Assembly: GCF_005543295.1 (NCBI RefSeq)
Contig: NZ_SRSG01000032.1
Location: forward strand, 1-64,000
DNA length: 64,000 nucleotides
From: Halalkalirubrum salinum
GTDB lineage: Archaea > Halobacteriota > Halobacteria > Halobacteriales > Haloferacaceae
Reading direction: 5' to 3'
The notes below the pieces were generated by a model that had not been told where the DNA came from, did not search any database, and saw nothing but the letters and a program-made list of their open reading frames with translations. The position numbers and the translations under genes are program-made. Positions 37,018-46,305 of the stretch are shown here, piece by piece (the first letter of the stretch is position 1; each line of letters begins with the position of its first letter).

Positions 37018-37401
37018 TCTTTTCGCGCGAACAACCCGACGAGCGAAGCGAGTCGGCGTGAGCGCGTGATAGACCTACTGACAGGGATTTGAATCAGGGA
37101 GCGAGCAACGCGAGCGATCGTGGTTCAAATCCCTGTCCTGGCGTTTTGCGACGAACAACCCTCGCGAGCACCGCCTCGCGTGTGCTCGCGATCGGTGAGT
37201 TGCCAACAACAAACGCAGGGATTTGAATGAGGGAGCAAGCAACGCGAGCGATCGTGGTTCAAATCTCTGTCCTGTCGCTTTTGGGCGAACAACGCGACGA
37301 GCGAAGCGAGTCGCCGTGAGCGCTTCGGAGTACATCTGACGGGGATTTGAATGAGGGAGCGAGCAACGCGAGCGATCGTGGTTCAAATCTCTGTCCTGGC
37401 G
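37018..37401 (+). repeat. Three tandem units ending in tRNA-Ser 3'-end copies
   Basis: Units of 126, 134 and 124 bp end in copies of the last 22 bases of the tRNA (GGTTCAAATCCCTGTCCTGG...): 37122-37143 (identical), 37256-37277 (two changes), 37380-37401 (one change). In each unit the tail copy can pair with an upstream ACAGGGATTTGAA-like segment to make a stem of up to 13 bp around a GC-rich loop. A GAGCGAAGCGAG-type palindrome occurs in the first and third units. Confidence 0.9.
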
Positions 37402-37772
37402 TTTTCGCCCGGATCAGCAACACCCAGCGATGCGACAATCTGATTGAGTCAATCCGAGCGGATAAAATAAAAATCTCTGGTGGAATCCGCCGGTACATGA
37501 GCGTGCAAACCCGATAAACCGACTCGGCAGCGATGGAACCGACCACTCGTCGCTCACGAATCTAGATAGTACACTGTCAGTTACCACCCGCACCAACCGA
37601 AAGATCACGGAGCGAGAGAACGACTAATGGCGGATAACAGAACGGAGACGCCTGAAGCGTGCCGCTCTCGCCTCCGGTCCATTGATCGTGGCACGACCGC
37701 CAGGACGGTCAAAGACTCATTTGACGTTAGAGAAAGGATATCCTTCGAGATCACCTACTGTCGGTCAGACCG
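37402..37772. other. Intergenic stretch after tRNA-tail array
   Basis: No gene or RNA recognised. Moderately AT-rich in places. It precedes the lipoprotein gene at 37773. Probable island junction. Confidence 0.4.
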
Positions 37773-38930
37773 ATGAACGTCACGCGACGCAAGACTCTCT
37801 TAGCAACCGGAGGCATTCTCACCCTCGCCGGATGTATCGATAGCTCCGATGCAGGTGGCAATGGTAACGGAAACGAGACGGAAAACGGGGACAATAACGA
37901 CGAAACCGTCGAGTACGACGTCTTCCAACTTGGACCGTCGCCCGGCCGCCCGCTGTGGCGGTATGGCCCAGACACCGGCTTCATCTCGCTCATCGAGTCA
38001 GAAGACTCCCGCCCTTGGATGGTCGATGACCCGACGGAGCTCGACGGGCTCGAGGAGTGGTTGGATGAGACGGACTTCGCGGAGTCGAACGTAATCTACG
38101 TCGAGACGATCGGCCCGAACACCTGCTACAGCGAGATCGATATCTCGGACGTGGCCATTGAGGATGGTGAGATCGTCGGCACCGCCGAGGCTAACGATAC
38201 GAGCGGTGACGACGAGGGCTGCGGCGAGGCAGAGACCCACCCGTCAGCGCTCATCCGCGTGACCGGCGAGGAGCTGCCATCAATGGCGACGCTAACGGTC
38301 GTCGACGGACGTGGTGACGACAGCGACGTGGCCGCCGACGGCCTGCTCGTCGATCCGGAGTTCCTCCCGGGAACCGTCGTGCCGCCCGGCGATCCCGTGC
38401 CCGTCGAATCGCTCGAGTGCGACGAAGAGGAGTTTACGCGGCACTGGGGGCCAGACAGTGAGGTCGCCCGCGGCGAGGCTGAAGACAAAGATGGCGAGGC
38501 AACGTTCGCTATGCGCGTTCACGCGGGCCAGCCATCGGGCGGCTACGACGGCGTCACCGACGAGGAGTCGCCCGAGTTCGAGCGTGGCGACGAGGTCACG
38601 GTGACAATGTGGAACGTCTCCGACGAGATGCACGGCACGGGCAACCGCCACAAGTATAGCCTACAGGTGCTGACCGAGGACGGTTGGCAGGACATCCGCG
38701 GCGCGTCGAGCGACCGGGCGTTCGAGTACACCGACGAAGGGGTCGTTCACCGCCCCGGCGAGGGCTTCGAGTGGACGTTCAGGATGACTGAGGAGGGGGT
38801 TATAGAGGACGGGCACTACCACGAAGATGACTTGGAGGTCTGCCCGGGGCTACCCGCTGGCCGCTACCGCTTTGCCTTCCACGAGGCCGGGGACGACCCA
38901 CTCGCCGGCGAGTTCGACTACATCGGATAA
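37773..38930 (+). CDS. Exported lipoprotein, unknown family
   Basis: 385 residues. TRRKTLLATGGILTLAGC combines a twin-Arg and a lipobox, so Tat export and lipid anchoring are likely, followed by a Gly/Asn linker. The mature domain carries two to four Cys in pairs (GPNTCYSE, DEGCGE, LECDEEE, EVCPG) and many acids; ends with AGRYRFAFHEAGDDPL, an Ig-like strand. Asp-Arg is encoded GACCGG and CGATCG is rare, unlike the window average. Function unknown. Confidence 0.8.
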   Translation: MNVTRRKTLLATGGILTLAGCIDSSDAGGNGNGNETENGDNNDETVEYDVFQLGPSPGRPLWRYGPDTGFISLIESEDSRPWMVDDPTELDGLEEWLDETDFAESNVIYVETIGPNTCYSEIDISDVAIEDGEIVGTAEANDTSGDDEGCGEAETHPSALIRVTGEELPSMATLTVVDGRGDDSDVAADGLLVDPEFLPGTVVPPGDPVPVESLECDEEEFTRHWGPDSEVARGEAEDKDGEATFAMRVHAGQPSGGYDGVTDEESPEFERGDEVTVTMWNVSDEMHGTGNRHKYSLQVLTEDGWQDIRGASSDRAFEYTDEGVVHRPGEGFEWTFRMTEEGVIEDGHYHEDDLEVCPGLPAGRYRFAFHEAGDDPLAGEFDYIG

Positions 38931-39002
38931 TCGGGCGGTTGAGGAGACTACCTACGAGCGTCAGGAACACGAAGCGAATCTTTAGAGCCAGTTTGCGGGC
39001 AG

Positions 39003-39326
39003 TTAATTTTCATGGGCAACCATGAGATCAACCATGAGATCGATCAGCGGTTCGATCTCTTCGAATCGCGGACCTCGTGTCACGATCTGTTGCTTTTGGT
39101 CCCAGTTGATGAATCCGGAATCGGCTAATTTTGGGAGGTGAATGTGGATCAAGGTGATAGTCTCGTTATCGAGTTCATCGTTGCCTGTCAGCTCTTCAAG
39201 TTCGAACTCGTCTTCATCTCGTGGGCTTCGGGTATGGAGTCGAGTGATAATCCGCCGGCGGTGGGGATGGCTCAATATCTCCAGCAATTCACCGAGATCG
39301 TCTGCTTTCTTTGGTTGTCGTGGCAT
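39003..39326 (-). CDS. DUF7344-like winged-helix regulator
   Basis: 107 residues: LLEILSHPHRRRIITRLHTRS is the usual DUF7344 (ArsR-like) opening, followed by LIHIHLPKLADSGFINWDQKQ and VTRGPRFEEI. These are haloarchaeal DNA-binding proteins of unknown targets. A paralogue occurs at 52965. Convergent with the lipoprotein gene. Confidence 0.8.
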   Translation of the reverse strand: MPRQPKKADDLGELLEILSHPHRRRIITRLHTRSPRDEDEFELEELTGNDELDNETITLIHIHLPKLADSGFINWDQKQQIVTRGPRFEEIEPLIDLMVDLMVAHEN

Positions 39327-39837
39327 ATTGGTGGGTTCTGATTCCAGAACTCCTGCCTTGCGTGTGGATCACGCAAATGAACCGGCGTTAAAGATACCCA
39401 CCGACGTTCATCACCTCCTATAGAATCAGGAAGGAGTAGCTTTCCAGTTGTAGGTACGAGTCCTAGGTTCGCTCTCCATACGTGTAACACCCACTTGTTA
39501 CTCCCAAAATCACAGATGACAATTTTTCGAACTCAAACACTACACCAATGGATATGTGAATTGTATAAATGGCTCAGCTCAACTGACAGTGGTGATTCAC
39601 CAACAGCCGACTCGCGCGCTGTATTCAGCAGCACCTCTGAGATATCTTCATTTTCTGTCCGAAGTTGCGTGCGCGATACAGACGCGTGCAGTCAGCACGG
39701 AGACTGCGTTATGTTCCCGAATAAAATGTGAATTAGTCGTGGGAGCGTTTCTGCGTACTGACTGGGCATCGGTACGTCAGCCGGGCTTGTGGATGGATTT
39801 AAATATACACATACTAAGGGTCGGTAATACCATCCTA
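39327..39837. other. Gene-free stretch before the TraB-like gene
   Basis: The TraB frame is open from 39556 but the first 94 codons look non-coding (Cys/Leu-rich and not acidic). No RNA or repeat recognised. Confidence 0.4.
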
Positions 39838-40617
39838 ATGGACCCCACATCGGCTGTCGACATCGACTCGGATCCCCGGATAACTGGCGAGTACATGCGT
39901 CAGGTATCGAGTAAGGACGGTCTACTCACATTGGTCGGCGTCGTCCACGACCATCCAGCAAGTACGTACCGCGTTCGACAGGTAGTCACGGAACTCAACC
40001 CCGAAGTACTCGCGTTGGAACTGCCGCCGATTTCGATACCGCTATTCGAGCAGTACGCCAGCACCGACCGATGCCCACCCGTCTTCGGCGGCGAGATGAG
40101 TGCGGCGATTCAAGCCGCCGACACGGACACTACTGTCGGGATCGACCGACCGACCGGCGGCTTCTTCCAACGGCTAGCACGGAACCTACTTCGGGAACGG
40201 CCATCGCTACAGACGGTTCGAAACGTAATCTCGGCTTCCGTCAGAATAACGAAACACGCGATTACCTGCCGTGCTGCGGCGGCTATCGGCGCACGCACAT
40301 CAATCCGACTGGAAGTCGATTCCCCGTTCACACACGATATCGACTGGACGGACGCACCCGACGATCAGGCACGCGACGAGCGCAAGCAGGTTCGTCGTTC
40401 CCGCTCATTTATGAATGCGTTTCAGACTGCGAGTCGTGCTCAGGCCTCTCGACTCGAAGATGTGGCCAGAGAAGAAGAGATGGCCGCTCGACTCTTACAG
40501 CTTCGCGAGGAAGGAAACATCGTCGCCGTGGTCGGTATCGATCATCTCGACTCGATAGCCGAACGGCTGAATCCAGTGGGTGAAGCTGCCTCATCCGACG
40601 GCGCCCGCGATCAATAG
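39838..40617 (+). CDS. TraB/PrgY-like family protein
   Basis: 259 residues from the ATG at 39838 (MDPTSAVDIDSDP), preceded by a TATA-like TTTAAATATAC. LTLVGVVHDHPASTYRVRQVV and PEVLALELPP match the TraB/GumN fold (VGTAHxS...ELD), with the His shifted; the C-terminal VVGIDHLDSIAERL is the second signature. PrgY/TraB proteins are suspected metalloproteases limiting pheromone signals; C-terminal TM segments of the archaeal type are not apparent. Asp-Arg pairs use GACCGA and CGATCG is absent, so it is probably foreign. Confidence 0.7.
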   Translation: MDPTSAVDIDSDPRITGEYMRQVSSKDGLLTLVGVVHDHPASTYRVRQVVTELNPEVLALELPPISIPLFEQYASTDRCPPVFGGEMSAAIQAADTDTTVGIDRPTGGFFQRLARNLLRERPSLQTVRNVISASVRITKHAITCRAAAAIGARTSIRLEVDSPFTHDIDWTDAPDDQARDERKQVRRSRSFMNAFQTASRAQASRLEDVAREEEMAARLLQLREEGNIVAVVGIDHLDSIAERLNPVGEAASSDGARDQ

Positions 40618-40857
40618 CCCGCCCAGACAGACGTTTCGACGGCATCGAATTGGTGCCGGCGTTCGTGTGACTATCCATCTACGATATCATTACTTCGCCT
40701 ATCCCACAGTATACCCAAGAGAGCGATCGTTCGTAAACATCTCGGACAGTCCGAATCTGTTGGTTGACGGGTATGTACGAATACCTGGACTGGTGTAACG
40801 CGGGTCTACCAATCCTCCGTTTCAGATATCACCGTTATAACAATATTCACACGAGTA

Positions 40858-41118
40858 ATGGACTTGAATGCAATGGAGCGAGACCACGTAACTGATGACG
40901 ACGAAGGCAAAGCAGTAGTTGACTCTCACGGGGAAAAGATCGGGATGATCACCGAGGTCAGATCCGGTACCGCGTACGTAGATGCGGACCCGGGCATCGC
41001 TGAGACCATCCGCTCGAAACTCGGCTGGGGCAAGGCCGACCAGGACGACTATCCCCTCGAGAATACCCGCATACATACAATAACCGACGATGAGGTGCGA
41101 CTCAAGGACGACTTCTAG
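40858..41118 (+). CDS. PRC-barrel-domain protein
   Basis: 86 residues. Opens MERDHVTDDDEGKAVVDSHGEKIGMITEV, a PRC-barrel core, then ENTRIHTITDDEVRL. These small proteins are very common in haloarchaea and are presumed RNA- or membrane-associated. Preceded by a TATA-like segment near 40835. ATG at 40858 or 40870 (MERDHV). Confidence 0.8.
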   Translation: MDLNAMERDHVTDDDEGKAVVDSHGEKIGMITEVRSGTAYVDADPGIAETIRSKLGWGKADQDDYPLENTRIHTITDDEVRLKDDF

Positions 41119-41427
41119 GCCGAGCCTCCACAAGAGACTCCAAGACAGTGGTGTTGTGTGTCAAGCTTCCGAACTCACTTCGGCAACGCAGTGTCTTGGC
41201 TGATCAAATCTGATTGTATCTGTAGTGTGAGATACGCGCTGTGTATTCAGGAGAGCAACAGTATTCTATCACCGGCAGATGATTTCAACAGAGCAAAAAC
41301 AAACAGAGACAGTAGTTCCGCGGTCTGTAGCCGCAACTGCCGTGTTTTTGTGCTACACGCTAATTGGACGCAATGTCAGGAACCCGCGACTGAAGTCGTG
41401 GGTTCCCGCCTTGAATCTCTAAACTAG
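41119..41427. other. Gene-free stretch ending in a solo IS-type palindrome
   Basis: Contains the hairpin at 41379-41406 and no intact gene. Confidence 0.5.
41379..41406. repeat. Solo CCCRCGACT...AGTCGTGGG palindrome
   Basis: GGAACCCGCGACT / AGTCGTGGGTTCC with one mismatch. Same hairpin family as the ends at 1020, 1242, 58333 and 60252. It abuts the truncated start of the cupin gene. Confidence 0.75.
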
Positions 41428-41848
41428 ATCGACATCGACAAGATCGGAAGCAGCATCCAGCCCCCAGCAGTGATGCGAAAGCTCGCGAAGCCGCTCGGAC
41501 TCACCAGCGTCGCGATCAACTACGACGAACTCGAACCGGGCGATAGCTACGCGTTTGCGTACCACAAGGTCGATATCGATCGGCCCCGGTGAGGCCGTTC
41601 GGTTCGATCGCGAGGAGTTCCAGCGGGGATGGAATCGCGGTGAAGAACGGGTTCGCACGCTGGCGATCGGGGCACAACTCGAGTACGGTCAACAGACGAA
41701 ACTGCACCACTGTCAGCCCTGCGAGGAGGAGACGGAGGCACAGCTAACATGCGCAGAAGACGAAGCGGCGACGATCGCCCGCTGTGTGGTCTGTGGAGCC
41801 GAAACTGGGAGATGGTACAAAGGATCCATGGAGGGAGAAGTCCCGTAG
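41428..41848 (+). pseudogene. Cupin-domain protein, decayed
   Basis: Frame one (41428-41592) reads IDIDKIGSSIQPPAVM... and ends after AFAYHKVDIDRPR. Frame two (about 41568-41848) reads GEAVRFDREEFQRGWNRG... through CGAETGRWY to GEVP. Joined, these give most of a haloarchaeal cupin with a C-terminal CxxC pair, but the start codon is missing and a segment of roughly 30 codons with a frame change is lost at about 41570. An IS-type palindrome abuts the 5' end. Confidence 0.7.
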
Positions 41849-41917
41849 TGGGCCTCAAATAGTAAATATTGCTCGTACAAAGCTTCTTTATCATGGGAAT
41901 CACTAACATATACTGCG

Positions 41918-42088
41918 ATGCCAGACACCAAATCCGGTCGGGAACGAAAGGGACGCAACAAGCGTGCACAGCTCGAACGCCAGCTCAACAAGCAGGAGTT
42001 GCGGGCGCTCGAAGGCGAGGAAGAGCCCCCCGAACCGGCAGAACCTGACTCAGAGTTCCTCACCGAACCCGACGAACTCGACGAGTAG
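41918..42088 (+). CDS. Small acidic/basic hypothetical protein
   Basis: 56 residues: a basic first half (RERKGRNKRAQLERQLNKQEL) and an acidic Pro/Glu tail (EEEPPEPAEPDSEFL). It resembles short haloarchaeal proteins of unknown role, perhaps nucleic-acid associated. ATG at 41918; codon use fits the host. Single gene, 55 bp before the interrupted gene. Confidence 0.65.
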   Translation: MPDTKSGRERKGRNKRAQLERQLNKQELRALEGEEEPPEPAEPDSEFLTEPDELDE

Positions 42089-42143
42089 CTGACCGATCGC
42101 GACACCCCTCGGTCTTATTCTGTCTGCATTCGTACCACGAGTC

Positions 42144-42886
42144 GTGCAACCGCGAGCGACCGACGAAACGGCATTTTTCGGCGAACAGCTCGGCCCTGAC
42201 GACGTCCGCCTCGCACTCGAGTGGGCGGAGTACGTCGGCGATGAGACGCGTGAGGTGACGATCAACATCGACGGCGAGCCGACTGATGGACTGTTCGGCC
42301 TCCAGGCGTTCGAAGTGGGAACGTACGGCCACGAGGTCGTGATCAACGGCGAGCCGCTGTCAGGGTTGCGTAACAGCTACAAAAATAGGAGTAAACAGTA
42401 TCTAATAGTATGATTCATACTCGAAAGTATTACTAGTACCTGTAGCGAAGCTACAAGAGTCACATGGCCCTCAAACACGGTCTATACGAACGTTCAGGAG
42501 GGTTTTGTGACATTCCACACTCTAGCAAGCCGTTCCGCTGGAGTGCGTGCTTCGATGAAGCGTCCTGCACGTTGTTGGTGCTGGGAACGTCACTTGAAGG
42601 ATATCCCTCCGGTCGCCCGGTGCGTCCCGCCAGAAGCACGAAAATAGAAAGTAGCAACGTAGTGAGGCCCAGCCACTCACAGCAAAATACTGCTGATTGC
42701 TACCGAAAATAGGAACGGTTCGACATCCCACCGAACGACGGCTGGCAGCACTGGATGGATGCGCTCACAGGCGCAGCACTCCAATCGGGCGAAAACACGA
42801 TCAAGATCGTTCGTGACCCGGGAAGCGACGACGCCTTTGCGATCGGCACGATAGTCCTCCAGTGGCAGGATAGCACCGACAAGTGA
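42144..42886 (+). pseudogene. Haloarchaeal hypothetical, interrupted by a 348-bp insertion
   Basis: The 5' part (42144-42367, GTG start) reads ...YGHEVVINGEPLSG and the 3' part (42720-42886) reads FDIPPNDGWQHWMDALTGAAL... to its TGA. Excising 42368-42719 restores EPLSG-FDIPPNDGW in frame. The protein is a small beta-rich domain (about 130 residues) known from haloarchaea without assigned function. As it stands translation runs 15 residues into the insertion and stops. Confidence 0.75.
42368..42715 (+). mobile_element. 348-bp insertion with GGTT target duplication
   Basis: GGTT occurs at both junctions (42364-42367 and 42716-42719), fitting a 4-bp target duplication. Near the ends lie direct repeats GCTAC(A/CG)AAAATAGGA (about 42376 and 42699). 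No terminal inverted repeat is obvious. Contains only a doubtful frame (42464-42712). A non-autonomous element; family unknown. Confidence 0.65.
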
Positions 42887-43003
42887 CCACAAGAGAATCC
42901 AGTTGTCGATCGGCGATCACAATAGTATTCCACTGCTGACCGGTGACCACAACAGTATTCGACTGTTAAGCAGTGACTGCAACGACCGACTACCACCGAT
43001 CGC
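42883..43003. repeat. 30-bp tandem repeat, about 3.5 copies
   Basis: Units start at 42883, 42913, 42943 and 42973 with exact 30-bp spacing and begin GTGACCAC, GCGATCAC, GTGACCAC and GTGACTGC. The first overlaps the stop codon of the interrupted gene. It ends beside the TnpB element. Confidence 0.8.
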
Positions 43004-43015
43004 CTGTGCCGCAGA

Positions 43016-44373
43016 GTGAATCGCCTCGGGGTCAAGCCCCGAGGCTTCCCGTTTCTACGACGTGACTTGCAGACACGGACTCGAAATGAGTCGTGTCCGT
43101 AGCGGTCACAGTCTCCACGGGCGTTGATTCGGGCCATCCCAGCCCTAGTTCAGAAAAGCCTCTCTGCAAGACGTTCATCGCCGCATTCGCATCTCTGTCC
43201 GTCTCGAATCCACACGAGGGACAGGAGTGTTCCCGCACCCAGATAGGTTTCGCCGTCTCCACACCACACGACGCACACTCTTTCGTCGTGCCTCTTGCAT
43301 CGACCTGCTTGACGTGAGTGCCGTACAGGTCGGTTTTGTATTCGAGGAGCGTGATGAATTGTCGCCACGCCGCATCTTGCTTGTTCCGGGCGTTATGCGA
43401 CTGTTCAAGCATCTCTTTCACGTCCAAGTCTTCCACAAATACGGCGTCGTATTCACGGACGAGCCACGTCGTAATCTTGTGCTGGTAGTCCAGCACCTTC
43501 CGCTTAATGTGACGCTTCACCGTCGCCACTTCCCGGCGTTGTTTCTCGTAGTTGTTCGACCCCTTCTCTTTCCGTGAGAGTTTGCGTTGTTCTCGTCGGA
43601 GTCGTTCGTACTCATCTTCGAGGTCAAGCCAATCTACAGTCTTGCCGTCAGACGTGTGGATGTAGTTGAGGATTCCGAGGTCGATACCCACGCTGTTGCT
43701 TGAATCTAACTCGTCCAGCGTGGGTTTCTCGGGTAAGTCAGCGCCGTCGGTTTCGAGGCCGAAGGAGACGAACCACTCGCCGGTCGTCTCCTTCTTGAAC
43801 GTAACCTCCTTGATAATAGCGTGGTCAGGAATTGGGCGGTGATAGCGAATCTTCATCCAGCCGATTTTGCTGAAGCGGACGTAAGCATACCTGTCACGGC
43901 CCCTTTTTTTATCAAGGTCGAAACCGGACTGGTTGTATGTCACACTCCGATAATCAACTGGCGCTTGTCGCTTGAGCCGACCGACGGTGTACCCCTTCTC
44001 TTTCTTTTTACGAAGGTTCGAGAGGTTCCGATGGAAGCGAGCGACGGTGGCTTGGGCAGCCTTCGAGTGCAGTTCACCGAACACCGACCACTTGCGTTTC
44101 CACTCGGGGAGTTTGTTGTTCTGGTCGTACTCACTTGGCTTGTCGTCTTCAGGACTGTTCTCGTAGTCCCAGCGGACGTGGTTGTAGAGTTGGCGATGAA
44201 CGTCGAGATGGTGTTCCAGTCGCTCCGCTACCTCTTGTGTTGGGTAAGCATGATAGCGGTGACTGTGTTCCATCGCTGTCTCTTGATTAGTCGTATTGTC
44301 GCTTAATCGTTTGTATCACGAGTTGTCGGCTTCATCCCCGAGGTCAAGCCTCGGGGTATTCGCCTTGTCCGCT
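43016..44373 (-). mobile_element. IS200/IS605-family TnpB element (IS1341 type)
   Basis: Right-end hairpin CCTCGGGG/CCCCGAGG at 43024-43044 and left-end hairpin CCCCGAGG/CCTCGGGG at 44336-44356. By analogy with the better-defined elements, the limits are about 43016 and 44373. No TnpA; a single tnpB reads leftwards. The left end lies about 145 bp upstream of the thermosome promoter. Confidence 0.75.
43032..44273 (-). CDS. tnpB: TnpB RNA-guided nuclease, apparently intact
   Basis: 413 residues. RuvC acids present: D in VGIDLGILNY, E in AVFVEDLDVKEM, D in ETDRDANAAMN; zinc-ribbon CASCG...CPSCG. The stop lies inside the right-end hairpin, as expected if the guide RNA overlaps the 3' end of tnpB. 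TnpB cuts DNA next to a target-adjacent motif. The gene has no CGATCG by eye, consistent with a transposed origin. Confidence 0.92.
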   Translation of the reverse strand: MEHSHRYHAYPTQEVAERLEHHLDVHRQLYNHVRWDYENSPEDDKPSEYDQNNKLPEWKRKWSVFGELHSKAAQATVARFHRNLSNLRKKKEKGYTVGRLKRQAPVDYRSVTYNQSGFDLDKKRGRDRYAYVRFSKIGWMKIRYHRPIPDHAIIKEVTFKKETTGEWFVSFGLETDGADLPEKPTLDELDSSNSVGIDLGILNYIHTSDGKTVDWLDLEDEYERLRREQRKLSRKEKGSNNYEKQRREVATVKRHIKRKVLDYQHKITTWLVREYDAVFVEDLDVKEMLEQSHNARNKQDAAWRQFITLLEYKTDLYGTHVKQVDARGTTKECASCGVETAKPIWVREHSCPSCGFETDRDANAAMNVLQRGFSELGLGWPESTPVETVTATDTTHFESVSASHVVETGSLGA

Positions 44374-44517
44374 GATAAAGTATATAAATAGCCAATAATC
44401 CGAAACAAAGATTCTTGCTAACAACTCTCACGAAAAGAGCGTAATCAGCAGACTGTAACCGCATATACTGGCCCGATTGAATTCACATGCCACCACCTCG
44501 ATCGAGATATACCGATG

Positions 44518-44530
44518 GATTTTTATAGAA
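44518..44530 (+). promoter_or_regulatory. Likely thermosome core promoter
   Basis: TTTTTATAG at 44520-44528, 27-35 nt before the ATG at 44555, with a purine-rich CGATGGA just upstream that could serve as BRE. This placement also argues against the upstream ATG at 44477. Confidence 0.5.
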
Positions 44531-44554
44531 TCACAAACAATCAGTGTGATGACT

Positions 44555-46222
44555 ATGAGTCAGCGAATGCAGGGACAACCGATGATCATTCTCGGAGAGG
44601 ATTCCCAGCGCGTCAAGGACAAAGACGCCCAGGAGTACAACATTTCCGCGGCGCGGGCAGTCGCGGACGCGGTCCGCTCCACGCTGGGGCCGAAAGGGAT
44701 GGACAAGATGCTCGTCGATTCGATGGGCGACGTAACCATCACCAACGACGGCGTCACCATCCTGACCGAGATGGACATTGACAACCCGACAGCAGAAATG
44801 ATTATCGAGGTCGCCGAGACCCAAGAAGACGAGGCCGGCGACGGGACGACGACCGCGGTCGCGATCGCGGGCGAACTGCTCAAAAACGCGGAGGATCTCC
44901 TCGAACAAGACATTCACCCAACAGCGGTCATCAAGGGCTACCACATGGCCGCCGAGCAGGCCCGCGAGGAGATCGACGATATCGCCGAGACCGTCGACTC
45001 CGACGACACAGACATCCTCAAGAAGGTCGCCGAGACCTCGATGACCGGCAAGAGCGCCGACCTCGATCGTGAGGTCCTCGCCGAGCTCGTCGTCGGTGCG
45101 GTCCAGCAGATCTCTGTCGACGCTGACGACGGCTCGACGGTCGTTGACCTCGAGAACCTCAAAATCGAGACCCAGACCGGTCGCTCGGCACGTGAATCCG
45201 AGCTTCTGAAGGGCGCGGTCATCAACAAAGACCCTGTCCACGACGACATGCCGACCAACTTCGAGGCTGCGGACATCATGCTCCTCAACGAACCGGTCGA
45301 GGTCGAAGAGGCCGACGCTGACACGCAGGTCTCGATCGAGAGCCCCGACCAGCTTCAGCAGTTCCTCGACCAGGAAGAGGCGCAGCTCAAAGAGAAGGTC
45401 CAGCAGATCGTCGACACCGGTGCTGACGTCGTCTTCTGTCAGAAGGGTATCGACGACCTCGCCCAGCACTACCTCGCCAAAGAGGGTATTCTCGCGGTCC
45501 GCCGAACCAAGAAGTCCGACATCAAGTTCCTCAAGAACATCGTTGGTGGACAGATCGTTTCGGACCTCGACAGCGCGAGCGAAACCCACCTCGGCCACGG
45601 CTCGATCACCCGCGACGAGGAGGGCGAGCTGTTCTACGTCGAGGGAGACGGTGACGAGGTCCACGGTGTGACGCTCCTGATCCGCGGCTCGACCGATCAC
45701 GTGGTCGACGAGCTCGAACGCGGTATCGAGGATGCGATCGACGTGGTCGCCTCTACGGTTGCGGACGGCCGCGTGCTCGCCGGTGGCGGCGCGATCGAGG
45801 TCGAACTCGCCTCCCGACTCCGCGACTACGCAGACTCGGTTTCGGGTCGCGAACAGCTGGCTGTCGAGGCGTTCGCCGACGCCGTCGAACTCGTTCCCCG
45901 AGTTCTCGCAGAGAACGCTGGACTCGATTCGATCGACCTGCTCGTCGACCTGCGTGCCGAACACGAGGCAGGCAACGCCCGTGCAGGCCTGAACGCGTTC
46001 ACCGGCGACGTCGAGGATACCTTCGAGGCAGGTATCGTCGAACCCGCACACGCCAAAGAGCAGGCGGTCTCCTCGGCTGCAGAGGCCGCGAACCTCGTCC
46101 TCAAGATCGACGACATCATCGCCGCGGGCGATCTGTCGACCGAAGGCGACGGTGACGAGGCCGGCGGTGCTGGCGGCATGGGCGGCATGGGCGGCATGGG
46201 TGGCATGGGCGGCGCGATGTAA
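44555..46222 (+). CDS. Thermosome (group II chaperonin) subunit
   Basis: 555 residues from [20 protein letters not shown] (ATG 44555; 44549 is alternative). Equatorial and ATP site [38 protein letters not shown]; ends in [16 protein letters not shown], the haloarchaeal thermosome tail. It forms a double-ring ATP-driven folding machine. A TnpB element has inserted just upstream, yet the promoter seems intact. Confidence 0.96.
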   Translation: MSQRMQGQPMIILGEDSQRVKDKDAQEYNISAARAVADAVRSTLGPKGMDKMLVDSMGDVTITNDGVTILTEMDIDNPTAEMIIEVAETQEDEAGDGTTTAVAIAGELLKNAEDLLEQDIHPTAVIKGYHMAAEQAREEIDDIAETVDSDDTDILKKVAETSMTGKSADLDREVLAELVVGAVQQISVDADDGSTVVDLENLKIETQTGRSARESELLKGAVINKDPVHDDMPTNFEAADIMLLNEPVEVEEADADTQVSIESPDQLQQFLDQEEAQLKEKVQQIVDTGADVVFCQKGIDDLAQHYLAKEGILAVRRTKKSDIKFLKNIVGGQIVSDLDSASETHLGHGSITRDEEGELFYVEGDGDEVHGVTLLIRGSTDHVVDELERGIEDAIDVVASTVADGRVLAGGGAIEVELASRLRDYADSVSGREQLAVEAFADAVELVPRVLAENAGLDSIDLLVDLRAEHEAGNARAGLNAFTGDVEDTFEAGIVEPAHAKEQAVSSAAEAANLVLKIDDIIAAGDLSTEGDGDEAGGAGGMGGMGGMGGMGGAM

Positions 46223-46305
46223 GCCCGCTCGACTGCCAACATCCATTCAATACCGTCGCGCTGCATCGCCGATCGAACTCACGTCCTATTTGTTTCGATC
46301 GGTAA

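Noticed and set aside
39556-39837. N-terminal extension of the TraB-like protein
   Set aside because: Cys/Leu-rich, non-acidic and upstream of a TATA-like box; the real start is probably 39838.
42464-42712. 82-codon open frame in the 348-bp insertion
   Set aside because: No homologue recognised and composition unlike a host protein; probably chance.
45826-46266. Minus-strand frame across the thermosome 3' end
   Set aside because: Shadow of the Gly/Met repeat of the real gene.
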